Shown here: positions 53,471 to 61,216 of the stretch, one piece after another
How positions within the stretch are numbered: the first letter of the stretch is position 1
Layout of the letters: the number at the start of each line of letters is the position of its first letter
Assembly: GCF_005233875.1 (NCBI RefSeq)
Contig: NZ_SZPZ01000005.1
Span: 248,001-312,000, forward strand
Direction: 5' to 3'
Source: Kribbella jiaozuonensis
GTDB taxonomy: Bacteria > Actinomycetota > Actinomycetes > Propionibacteriales > Kribbellaceae
Length of the DNA stretch: 64,000 nt
The notes under the pieces: model-generated
What the model was told of the DNA's origin: nothing
Seen by the model: only the letters and a program-made list of their open reading frames with translations
Database searches by the model: none
Position numbers and translations under genes: made by a program

Positions 53471-54991
53471 ATGCAGAACTGTGGTTCTTGTGGTGCGGGC
53501 AATCGGGCCGGCGCCACCTACTGCGGCACGTGTGGAGTGCGGCTTCCAGCGATCGACGAAACTGCGAGACCGTCCAGGGATTCACCACCGTCGGACGCCA
53601 CGCGCTATTTGTGCGCGGCCGTGCAACTGGACAGCCGGCTCGCCAAGGAAGTCGTCCGCGACATCGTGGACGAGGAGTTCACTGCGCCACCGTCGTCGCC
53701 GGACGTCGACCTGGTGCCGGTCATGCTGCACGCCGTCGCGGCCCGCAAACGCCAACTGATCCGCGATCTCCTGCTCACGCTGCTGGTCTGCACTGCTGTG
53801 TGGGGCTTGTACAGCTCGAGGTACGTCGCGGTGCTGCTGACGCTCGCGCTGTGCTGGGTGGTCGTCGTCGGCGAGACCCTGGTCGCGACGTACGGCGTGG
53901 TCGCGCACGATCTCCGTCCGGGCCGGTTCCAGCCGGACGCGATGTCGCCGCCGGGCAACAGCAAACTCGGTCGACGCCTGAAGCAGGTCGCGGCGGCTGG
54001 TCAGGGGAATGTCAGCGTCTACAGCGGCTACACGCCGTTCGTCGGCTGCGGGATCACTCTCAATTCCTGGTCGTTCGCGCTCGACACGCACCAAGCGGCC
54101 GCGGGGCGGATCGCCGAGTCGTTCAGCGCGTTGGAGATCCACGACTTCGTCCAGGAGCAGTTGCGCGACCTGCGCACCGGCAAGGTGACGATGTCGGACC
54201 GCGTGTTCGTCGACGGCCGCGATATCCGCGGTGATCGCCGGTTCCTGCCGGATCAGCTCGACGTACCGAGGCCTGCTGTCGATCGCTCGCTGGTCCGCAG
54301 CCTGACGCTGGAGCCCGAGGACCAGGCGCGTCCGTACCTGACGATCCAGTCGAGCGGCTGGCGCGGCCAGCTCGTCCTGTCGACGTTCCTGCGATTCGTC
54401 GTGACGCCACAGGAGTTGTTCATGGAGGTCAGCCACTGCCTGCTGGCACCGGTACGCGACGAGTTCCAGGAGGTGGACAGGCTGCTGCCGCAGCCGACGC
54501 TGCGGCAGGGGATCCGGATCGGCGGACGGGCGTTGCGGCGTACGCCGGGGCATGTACTGCGTGCTCCGTTCGCGATCGCGGCTCATCTGCTCAGCCCGGT
54601 AACGGCCGCGCTCCAGCGGTCGAGGCAGCGGCGGGAGATCCTCAGCTCGCTCCGGTTCAACTACGGCGCCGCTCGGAGCCCGCGGGAAACGGCCAGCGAC
54701 AGCCGGTACCAGCGGTACTTCCAGCAGCTCGACAACGACCTGTACACCAAGGTGATCGAACGGCGGCTGCTCCAGTCGTTGAACCGCTTCCTCGAGTCCA
54801 AGGGGATCGACACCGCCGAGCTGAGCCAGCACCGGACCACGATCGAGAACCACGGCGTGTACGTCGCCGACGGCGGCACCGTGAAAGCCGAGAGCCTTGC
54901 GGTCGGGACCGGCGCCCGCGCGAGCTCCGTACTGATGAGAGTCGCCAACGCAGCCAAGCAGGGCGTCAACGAAGCAGCCGGAAGGAACTGA
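53471..54991 (+). CDS. Zinc-ribbon membrane protein of unknown function with C-terminal GGxV module
   Basis: 506 aa from ATG 53471 with a G6 ribosome site upstream. Residues 1-25 are a zinc ribbon (NCGSCG...YCGTCG). Two membrane helices lie at about 97-115 and 118-135. A large soluble region of about 300 residues follows, without a recognised fold (LRDLRTGKVTMSDRVFVDGR, ILSSLRFNYGAA). The last 45 residues carry a short module, NHGVYVADGGTVKAESLAV (about 460-478) continuing GTGARAS, that recurs in the next, frameshifted gene. Probably a membrane-anchored scaffold or sensor (inference). First gene of a three-gene cassette. Confidence 0.8.
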   Translation: MQNCGSCGAGNRAGATYCGTCGVRLPAIDETARPSRDSPPSDATRYLCAAVQLDSRLAKEVVRDIVDEEFTAPPSSPDVDLVPVMLHAVAARKRQLIRDLLLTLLVCTAVWGLYSSRYVAVLLTLALCWVVVVGETLVATYGVVAHDLRPGRFQPDAMSPPGNSKLGRRLKQVAAAGQGNVSVYSGYTPFVGCGITLNSWSFALDTHQAAAGRIAESFSALEIHDFVQEQLRDLRTGKVTMSDRVFVDGRDIRGDRRFLPDQLDVPRPAVDRSLVRSLTLEPEDQARPYLTIQSSGWRGQLVLSTFLRFVVTPQELFMEVSHCLLAPVRDEFQEVDRLLPQPTLRQGIRIGGRALRRTPGHVLRAPFAIAAHLLSPVTAALQRSRQRREILSSLRFNYGAARSPRETASDSRYQRYFQQLDNDLYTKVIERRLLQSLNRFLESKGIDTAELSQHRTTIENHGVYVADGGTVKAESLAVGTGARASSVLMRVANAAKQGVNEAAGRN

Positions 54992-54997
54992 GCACTG

Positions 54998-55353
54998 ATG
55001 GAGAAGAACTACGGAATCCGGGTCTCCGGTGGGAGCGTCACCGCCGGTGCGATGGCTGCCGGCGAAGGCGCCACCGCGACGAACGTCTCCGCGGTGTCCG
55101 CCGGGTCGCTCGCGGACGCGCGCGCCGGGATGTCCCAGCTCCCGAACTGCTGCACGCGCAGTCCGAGCGGCTGGAGCGGCCCGACGACACGATCGCCATG
55201 GCCGAGCTCGCCGAACACGAGCTGGCCAAGGACGAGCCCGACAAGAACTCGGTACTGCGACTGCTGGAACTGATCGCGTCCGGCGCCAAGTCGATCGCCA
55301 CGATCGGCGGCGCGGTGACCGTCGTACAGCAGGCGGTTGCCGCGATCTTCTGA
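54998..55353 (+). pseudogene. Small GGxV-module protein gene, frameshifted
   Basis: Starts ATG 54998, six bases after the previous stop. The first frame gives a clear coding sequence (YGIRVSGGSVTAGAMAAGEG module) up to about base 55141, then loses sense; the frame one base back becomes coding from CCC-GAA-CTG-CTG at 55141 (LLHAQSERLERPDDTIAMAE ... SIATIGGAVTVVQQAVAAIF) and stops at 55351-55353. Joined, it makes about 118 aa. One lost base in CTCCCG, a sequencing error, or programmed -1 frameshifting are all possible. The module matches the C-terminus of the preceding protein. Confidence 0.75.
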
Positions 55354-55373
55354 CTGTCCGGGGGGACACTGCA

Positions 55374-56162
55374 ATGCCTGCTTACTGCACATCCTGCGGC
55401 ACGCGTCGAGCAGAGGGGGACGAGGTCTGCTCGCACTGCGAGGCTGCTTTCAAGGACACCGACGAAACACGGTCGGCCGATGGTCCGCCCGGACACGGGA
55501 CGAGCTGGTTCGTCGGCCTCACCATGGTTCTCGCGGTGGTCGTGACCGGTGGGATCCTCGGCATCGACGCGATGATCGGACGAGCCACGGCGGCCGCCTC
55601 TGATCAGGTCCTGCAGAACCAGTGGCTCACACCCGACGGCTACATCACGTCGGGTCCGAAACCGGCGGAGGAGACTCCGAGCGACTCATGGGTGCCGCCG
55701 GCAACGGAGGACGAGACGAGCGAGCCTGTGCCGATCGAGACGACTCCCACTCCTGAGGTGGGGAACGAGTTGATCGCCGTTGATCCCGCGGCCGCGGAGG
55801 AACCGGCGGCGGCCGATGTCGTCCGGCTGCTGACGTCGTACTTCACCGCTATCAACGACCATGACTACGACAGCTACCAGGTGCTCCTCACTCCGGCCGC
55901 GCTGGCGACGCAGACTCGCAAACAGTTCACGAACGGCTTCCGCTCGACCGTGGACTCGGAGATCACGCTGCTCGGACTCAGCACCGCAACGGACGGCCGG
56001 CTCCTGGCCCAGGTCTCCTTCGTCAGCAGGCAGAACGGGATCGACGGCCCTGACGGACAGACCTGCACCCGCTGGACCGTCGGCAAGTTCCTCGAGGGTC
56101 AAGGCACCGATCTCCTGATCGGCAAGGCGCTCTCCGGCCACGCCAGCCACACGGCCTGTTGA
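55374..56162 (+). CDS. Zinc-ribbon single-span membrane protein with NTF2-like extracellular domain
   Basis: 262 aa from ATG 55374 with a G6 site eight bases upstream. Zinc ribbon (YCTSCG...VCSHCE, 1-22), acidic linker, one membrane helix (SWFVGLTMVLAVVVTGGILG at about 44-63), a Pro/Glu/Thr-rich stalk, and a C-terminal NTF2/SnoaL-like domain (DVVRLLTSYFTAINDHDYDS). It shares the zinc ribbon idea with the first gene of the cassette and follows the frameshifted gene by 20 bases. Role unknown. Confidence 0.82.
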   Translation: MPAYCTSCGTRRAEGDEVCSHCEAAFKDTDETRSADGPPGHGTSWFVGLTMVLAVVVTGGILGIDAMIGRATAAASDQVLQNQWLTPDGYITSGPKPAEETPSDSWVPPATEDETSEPVPIETTPTPEVGNELIAVDPAAAEEPAAADVVRLLTSYFTAINDHDYDSYQVLLTPAALATQTRKQFTNGFRSTVDSEITLLGLSTATDGRLLAQVSFVSRQNGIDGPDGQTCTRWTVGKFLEGQGTDLLIGKALSGHASHTAC

Positions 56163-56171
56163 CAGCGCAAC

Positions 56172-56206
56172 GGCGCCCCACCCGGATGGATTTCGGGTGG
56201 GGCGCC
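56172..56206. terminator. Bidirectional hairpin terminator
   Basis: 13-bp perfect stem GGCGCCCCACCCG / CGGGTGGGGCGCC (56172-56184 with 56194-56206) around a nine-base loop, between the zinc-ribbon cassette and the convergent MMPL gene. Confidence 0.75.
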
Positions 56207-56215
56207 GGGCTGGGG

Positions 56216-58405
56216 TCAGCCGACCGGGGTGAGTTCGCGGTCTTCCTCCGGGGCGGGCGGGATGGAGGCGTGCTTGGCGGGCTTGGGGCGGAGCCACTTG
56301 GGGGCCCACCAGTTGGCGTCGCCCAGCAGGATCATCACGCTGGGGAGAACTACGGCGCGGATGATCGTTGCGTCGATCAGGATCGCGACCGCGAGGCCGA
56401 CTCCGAGCTGCTTCATGTCCAGCGTGCTCAGCGTCGCGAAGACCGCGAACACGCCGATCATCACCGCCGCCGCGCTGGTCACCACGCCGGCCGAGCCGGT
56501 GATGCCCTCGGCAACGGCCTGCCTGGTCGGGACGCCCCGCAGTACCGCCTCGCGGATCCGGCTGACGACGAACACGTGGTAGTCCATCGACAGACCGAAC
56601 AGCACCACGAAGAGGAACAGTGGCAGCCAGCTGACGACCGCGCCGTTCGACCGGAAGTGCAGCAGCCCTTCGGCCCAGGTGTTCTGGAAGACCGCGGTGA
56701 CGACGCCGTACGCCGCTCCCGCGCTCAGCAGGTTGAGTCCGATCGCGGTGACCGCGACGACCACCGAGCGGAACGTCACCATCATCACGATCATCGTCAG
56801 CAGCAGGACGAACCCGATCACCAGCGGCAGCTTGTCCCGGGTGTGCGCCGCATAGTCGACATCCGCGGCGACGAACCCACCGACGGCGTACTCGACACCC
56901 GGCACCTTGCCGACCGTCTCCGGCATCAGTTCCTTGCGCAGCTTGGTCAGCGAGTCCCGCGCCTGCTGGCTGCCGCCCTCGTACGGCGTGGCGACCTCGA
57001 GCGTCGTGACCGTGCCGTCCTTGGAGACACGCGGCTCCTCGAGACCGTCCGACGCGAACAGCTTGTCGTCCTTGGTGCGCTGCATCAGATCAGCCAGCGC
57101 AGCCTTGACCGCCGGTGCTTGGTTGGCCGGCGCCCGTACGGCGACCTCATGGCTCGTACCCGTGCTCGGGAACGCCGCCGTCAGCCGGTCGTACGCCTTC
57201 ATCACCGACGTCGTCCGGGGCAGGTCCTCGGTGCCCGGGAACTTCAGCTGCATCCCCAGCGCCGGCGACGCAACCGCGAGCAGCGCAGTGACAGCGACGA
57301 GCAGCGTGGCGATCGGGTGCTTCAGCGCCGGCTTCAGCACCGTCGGCCAGAACCGCGGCTGACCCTTCGACGCCGTCAACCGCCAAACGAGCGGGATCCG
57401 CGGGCGATCGACCCACCGACCGAGCTTCGCCAGTACGGCGGGCAGCACGGTCAGCGAACCGACGACGGCAACCGCGACGACGAGGATCGAGCCGACCGCG
57501 AAGGACGAGAAGACCGCATCGCGAGCGAGGAACAAGCCCGCCATCGAGATGATGACCGCCGTACCCGAGACGACGACCGCATGCCCGGAGGTCGCCGCCG
57601 CGATCTCGACCGCGTCGACATGACCGCGGCCCTTGGCGCGCTCCTCGCGTTCACGGCGGAGGTAGAAGAGTGAGTAGTCGACGCCGACCGCCATACCGAT
57701 CAGCAGGATGACGCTGTTGACCGCATCGACCGCGGGTACGAGCTGTGATGCCGCCGCCGCTAAGCCGATCGCTGCGGCTACTGCGGACAGCGCCAGCAGC
57801 AACGGCACCGAAGCGGCGATCAGCGCACCGAACGCGATCAAGAGGATCGCCAGTGTCACCGGCAGGCTGAACATCTCGGCCCGCTTGAAGTCCTTGCCCA
57901 GCGTCTCGTTGAGCGCCTTGTCGATCGACAGTCCACCGACCTCTTCGACCCGGAGGTTCGGGTACTGCTGCTGGACCTGGGCGGTCGTGTCGAGCAACGG
58001 CTGAACGCGGTCGTCACCGTCACCGTCCTTGAGGGTGACCCTCACGATGACCGCGTCCTTGTTCGGCGACGGCATCGGCTGCGCGACCTCCGCGACCCCA
58101 CCGAGGGCGCGCATGCGCTGGATGACGACGCCGGCGGCCTTGTTCGCCGCGGCCTGGTCGAGCTGTCCGGACGGTGCCGTGATCAGCACGCTCTCGACGT
58201 CCGGGTCGTCGAAGTTGCCGGATTTGACGATGTTGTCCGCCCGGGTCACCTCGCCGATGTCGCCCTCGTTCTTCGACTCCTTGGTACCGGTGATCGAGCC
58301 GAGCGCGAAACACGCGACCACGACGACAACCCACATCCCGATCGCCCGCCACGGATGGGTGGCACTCCAGCGTGCCGCCCGTACCGTGATCTGTCCCCTG
58401 GCCAT
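56216..58405 (-). CDS. MMPL/RND-family membrane transporter
   Basis: 729 aa with GAGGGG and GGCAGGG upstream of the ATG. About twelve membrane helices in two halves, each with the MMPL pattern: AVGVDYSLFYLRREREERAK, FLFVVLFGLSMDYHVFVVSR and DATIIRAVVLPSVMILLGDA. The two large extracytoplasmic loops contain LRVEEVGGLSIDKALNETLG. MMPL proteins export lipids, siderophores or drugs. No biosynthesis genes are adjacent. Confidence 0.93.
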   Translation of the reverse strand: MARGQITVRAARWSATHPWRAIGMWVVVVVACFALGSITGTKESKNEGDIGEVTRADNIVKSGNFDDPDVESVLITAPSGQLDQAAANKAAGVVIQRMRALGGVAEVAQPMPSPNKDAVIVRVTLKDGDGDDRVQPLLDTTAQVQQQYPNLRVEEVGGLSIDKALNETLGKDFKRAEMFSLPVTLAILLIAFGALIAASVPLLLALSAVAAAIGLAAAASQLVPAVDAVNSVILLIGMAVGVDYSLFYLRREREERAKGRGHVDAVEIAAATSGHAVVVSGTAVIISMAGLFLARDAVFSSFAVGSILVVAVAVVGSLTVLPAVLAKLGRWVDRPRIPLVWRLTASKGQPRFWPTVLKPALKHPIATLLVAVTALLAVASPALGMQLKFPGTEDLPRTTSVMKAYDRLTAAFPSTGTSHEVAVRAPANQAPAVKAALADLMQRTKDDKLFASDGLEEPRVSKDGTVTTLEVATPYEGGSQQARDSLTKLRKELMPETVGKVPGVEYAVGGFVAADVDYAAHTRDKLPLVIGFVLLLTMIVMMVTFRSVVVAVTAIGLNLLSAGAAYGVVTAVFQNTWAEGLLHFRSNGAVVSWLPLFLFVVLFGLSMDYHVFVVSRIREAVLRGVPTRQAVAEGITGSAGVVTSAAAVMIGVFAVFATLSTLDMKQLGVGLAVAILIDATIIRAVVLPSVMILLGDANWWAPKWLRPKPAKHASIPPAPEEDRELTPVG

Positions 58406-58589
58406 GTTTCCCTGCCCCTCTGCGCCCCCTCGGGCACCCCACCCAGCGCTCCTGGCGTGACGCTGGCTACGGGCAAAAGCCTGACCGGCCGGGGCAGGTC
58501 GCGGCCATGGAGGAAGCCACCCAGTCGACCCTGGTGCTAGCCCTACCCCACCCTTTGCCGTACGCCGTACGAGCCGGGGCGATCGGACG

Positions 58590-59126
58590 TCAGAAGTCCT
58601 CGAGGTTGAGCGACGAGGCGGCCGAGACGCCCTCCAGATACCCCTCGGCGCGCTCGGCCTTCGGGTAGCGGTGGACCAGGTCCCAGAAGGTGGCGTTGTG
58701 GGTCGGCTCGATCAGATGAGCCAGCTCGTGGACCAGCACGTAGTCGACGACCCAGCCCGGCATCGACTGCAACCGGGTGGACAAACGGATCGATCTGTCC
58801 GCCGGAGTGCAGGATCCCCACCGTCTGTTTTGGTTCGAAACCCACCTCACAGATGCAGGTTCGGGCACTTCTGGGAGGTGGCGACACGCGAGTTCGTGTG
58901 CTCTGGCCAACAATTTTTCGTCCGACACGCGCGATCGGCTGCGCTGCTTCTCGAGTCGCGCCAGCATGGTCTCGACCCAGCGCGCCTCCTCGACGGCGGA
59001 CAGCCGGTCGGGCATCAGCACGACCACCCGCTCGCCGTCCCGGTACGCGCTGACCGTGCGCTTGCGGCGCTTGCTGCGCCGGATATCCACATACGGCGGG
59101 ATCGGGCGCGGTGGGGAGTCGGCCAT
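58590..59126 (-). CDS. SprT/YgjP-like metallopeptidase domain protein
   Basis: 178 aa. HELAHLIEPTHNATFW gives zinc ligands H133, H137 and H143 and the catalytic Glu134; RWGSCTPADRSIRLS at 103-117 is the conserved second motif of DUF45/YgjP proteins. TACATT ends eight bases before the ATG, a near-leaderless start. Known as a cytosolic, uncharacterised metallopeptidase family. Confidence 0.92.
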   Translation of the reverse strand: MADSPPRPIPPYVDIRRSKRRKRTVSAYRDGERVVVLMPDRLSAVEEARWVETMLARLEKQRSRSRVSDEKLLARAHELACRHLPEVPEPASVRWVSNQNRRWGSCTPADRSIRLSTRLQSMPGWVVDYVLVHELAHLIEPTHNATFWDLVHRYPKAERAEGYLEGVSAASSLNLEDF

Positions 59127-59362
59127 GGCTCAAAAATGTACCCCCCGAATCCGACAACTTTCTTCGGTCCACATCCTGTGCATCGGCGTTTCCGCAGGTC
59201 AGACGCCAGATCTTGAACCCTCCGACCTACGTTGTTCACATCGTGTTCCCCCGCCCGTCCACAGCGTCGCGCGGCGCGCCCCACAGGTTGCGCACAGAGT
59301 TATCCACAGGGGTGGACAACGCGGGCTTGCCTGCGCGGCCGTCGCCTCTTAGCGTCATCTGC
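59127..59362. other. Non-coding gap left of the nested hairpin
   Basis: No gene seen. Two DnaA-box-like words (TTATCCACA at 59300-59308 and GGTGGACAA at 59311-59319) lie here, but no further boxes or AT-rich segment support an origin. TTGCCT (59327-59332), 17 bases, TAGCGT (59350-59355) is a good promoter for the hairpin that follows. Confidence 0.5.
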
Positions 59363-59441
59363 AACAGGCTCCCGGACCGCCTCCGGGGCCGCTCGGAGGG
59401 GAAGCCGAGCTGCTCCGGAGGCGGATCACCGGGAGCCTGTT
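59363..59441 (+). ncRNA. Nested-hairpin RNA candidate with its own promoter
   Basis: Outer arms 59363-59375 and 59429-59441 pair perfectly (13 bp); the middle arms CCGCCTCCGG / CCGGAGGCGG (59377-59386, 59415-59424) add 10 bp, three further pairs continue, then GCTCGG / CCGAGC (59391-59396, 59405-59410) closes an AGGGGAAG loop. About 32 pairs in 79 nt. A TTGCCT-17-TAGCGT promoter puts the transcription start at about 59362, just at the hairpin foot. No known family recognised. The purine-rich loop could pair with a C-rich target. Confidence 0.55.
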
Positions 59442-59530
59442 CTATGCCGGCGAAAGTTTCGGTAAGGGCTTTCCTCGGGGGATTCGGGCGGCGCGCGGAC
59501 CGTGAGGTGCGCTTGAGCCTGAGCCAGGAG

Positions 59531-59622
59531 GCCGTAGGGTGAATCCCGACTGGGCCGCACGGCCTACGGCAGGACGGTCTGCCGTTCAGCATCCAACGAC
59601 TGCCCGGGGCGAGACCCCGGGC
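59531..59622 (+). promoter_or_regulatory. Leader with mutually exclusive stems before the DUF5679 gene
   Basis: GCCGTAGG (59531-59538) pairs with CCTACGGC (59563-59570); ACGGCAG (59566-59572) pairs with CTGCCGT (59579-59585) and uses part of the same bases, so only one can form. GCCCGGGG / CCCCGGGC (59602-59609, 59615-59622) then stands just before the ribosome site. Riboswitch-like or attenuator-like by form only. Confidence 0.35.
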
Positions 59623-59649
59623 TGGAATTCAAGCAAGGAGAGGGCCCTC

Positions 59650-59808
59650 ATGGCAGAGACCTGGAGCGGCGAGTTCTACTGCGTCAAGTGCAAGGCCAAG
59701 CGCACCGCCGACGGCGAGGTCAAGGTCAACGACAAGGGCACGCGCATGGCGAAGGCCAAGTGCCCCGAGTGCGGTACGAACCTGAACCGGATCCTCGGCA
59801 AGGCCTGA
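59650..59808 (+). CDS. DUF5679 zinc-ribbon-like small protein
   Basis: 52 aa, complete. FYCVKCKAKRTADGEVKVND and KCPECGTNLNRILG give two CxxC pairs 20-odd residues apart, a zinc ribbon. GGAGAGGG lies six bases before the ATG. DUF5679 is a widespread, short actinobacterial family of unknown role; similar proteins occur near ribosome- and chromosome-maintenance genes. Too short for length-based gene calls, found from its cysteine pattern. Confidence 0.9.
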   Translation: MAETWSGEFYCVKCKAKRTADGEVKVNDKGTRMAKAKCPECGTNLNRILGKA

Positions 59809-59902
59809 CGCACCAGCTCGTAGGGGCGGTGTCCGGCACGATGTCTGTGCCGGGCACCGCCCCTGGTTCGTCCCGGCTTGGGCGACCGGACAGAATGGAG
59901 TC

Positions 59903-61216
59903 GTGTCGGACCTTCCTCGCAAGGCGCTGAGCCGGACCGCGAAACTTGCCAGCCTGCCCCTGGGTGCCGCCGGGCGCGCGACGCTCGGCCTGGGCAAGCG
60001 CATCGGCGGTGCTCCCGCCGAGGCCGTGTTCGCCGAGTTCCAGCGCCGGACGGCCGATCAGCTGTTCGCCGTCCTGGGTGAGCTCAAGGGCGGCGCGATG
60101 AAGTTCGGGCAGATGCTCAGCCTGATGGAGTCCGCGATGCCGGAGGAGCTCGCGGCGCCGTACCGGGCGACCCTGACCAAGTTGCAGGACTCCGCCCCGC
60201 CGATGCCGGCCTCGACCGTGCACACGATCCTGTCGCGGGAGCTGGGCAAGCGCTGGCGGGACCGGTTCGAGGAGTTCGACGACGTGCCCGCGGCGGCCGC
60301 GTCGATCGGCCAGGTGCACCGTGGGCGGCTCAAGGACGGTCGCGAGGTCGCGGTCAAACTGCAGTACCCGGGCGCCGCGGAGGCGCTCCGGTCGGACCTC
60401 AGGCAGCTGGGACGGTTCGCGCGGACGATCGGCGCGGTGGTCCCGGGTCTCGAGGTGAAGCCGCTCGTCGCGGAGCTCCAGGAGCGGATCGGCGAGGAGC
60501 TCGACTACGACCGCGAGGCGCAGGCCCAGCAGCAGTACGCCGACGCGTTCAAGGACCACCCGGAGTTCGTCGTACCGCGGGTGATCAAGCACTCCCCCAC
60601 GGTCATCGTGTCCGAATGGATCGAGGGCCGGCCGCTGTCGTCGTACATCACCGAGGGTACGAAGGAAGAGCGGGACGCGATCGGGCTGAAGTACGTCCGG
60701 TTCATGTTCAGCGGGCCGAAGTACGCCGGTCTGCTGCACTCGGACCCGCATCCGGGGAACTTCCGGGTGATGGCCGACGGACGGCTCGGCGTGGTCGATT
60801 TCGGCCTCTGCGCGCGGCTCCCGGACGGGCTGCCGCCGGCTATCGGGCGGCTGCTGCGGATCTCGCTGAAGGGCGACGGCGAGGCGGTCCGGGACGGGCT
60901 CAAGGCCGAGGGCTTCATCAAGCCGCGGATGGAGATCGACCCGGAGCAGCTGATGGACTACCTGGCGCCGTTCGCGGAGCCGGCCCGGGAGGAGACGTTC
61001 CAGTTCAGCCGGGCCTGGATGCGCGCGCAGGCGAACCGGACCGGTGACTTCCGGTCGCCCAACGCGTCGCTCGCCCTCCGGCTCAACCTGCCCCCGTCGT
61101 ACCTGCTGATCCATCGCGTCTGGATCGGCGGCATCGCCGTACTGTCGCAACTCGAGGCGGAGGCCCCGTTCCGCACCGTGCTCGAGGAGCTCCTGCCCGG
61201 CTTCACCGACGGCTGA
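59903..61216 (+). CDS. ABC1/UbiB-family atypical kinase
   Basis: 437 aa from GTG 59903. KFGQMLSLMES (KxGQ motif), ASIGQVHRG, the invariant Lys in VAVKLQYPG, HSDPHPGNF and VVDFG mark the UbiB/AarF/ABC1 kinase fold, membrane-associated and linked to isoprenoid lipid handling. CAGAAT (59891-59896) ends six bases before the GTG, the leaderless form, although GGAG is also present. Overlaps the DHA2 exporter gene by 14 bases. Confidence 0.9.
   Translation: MSDLPRKALSRTAKLASLPLGAAGRATLGLGKRIGGAPAEAVFAEFQRRTADQLFAVLGELKGGAMKFGQMLSLMESAMPEELAAPYRATLTKLQDSAPPMPASTVHTILSRELGKRWRDRFEEFDDVPAAAASIGQVHRGRLKDGREVAVKLQYPGAAEALRSDLRQLGRFARTIGAVVPGLEVKPLVAELQERIGEELDYDREAQAQQQYADAFKDHPEFVVPRVIKHSPTVIVSEWIEGRPLSSYITEGTKEERDAIGLKYVRFMFSGPKYAGLLHSDPHPGNFRVMADGRLGVVDFGLCARLPDGLPPAIGRLLRISLKGDGEAVRDGLKAEGFIKPRMEIDPEQLMDYLAPFAEPAREETFQFSRAWMRAQANRTGDFRSPNASLALRLNLPPSYLLIHRVWIGGIAVLSQLEAEAPFRTVLEELLPGFTDG

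Noticed and set aside
59300..59319. Possible replication origin (DnaA-box-like words)
   Set aside because: Only two boxes together; single TTATCCACA or TTGTCCACA words also occur near 25986 and 49139; no dnaA, dnaN or AT-rich unwinding region.
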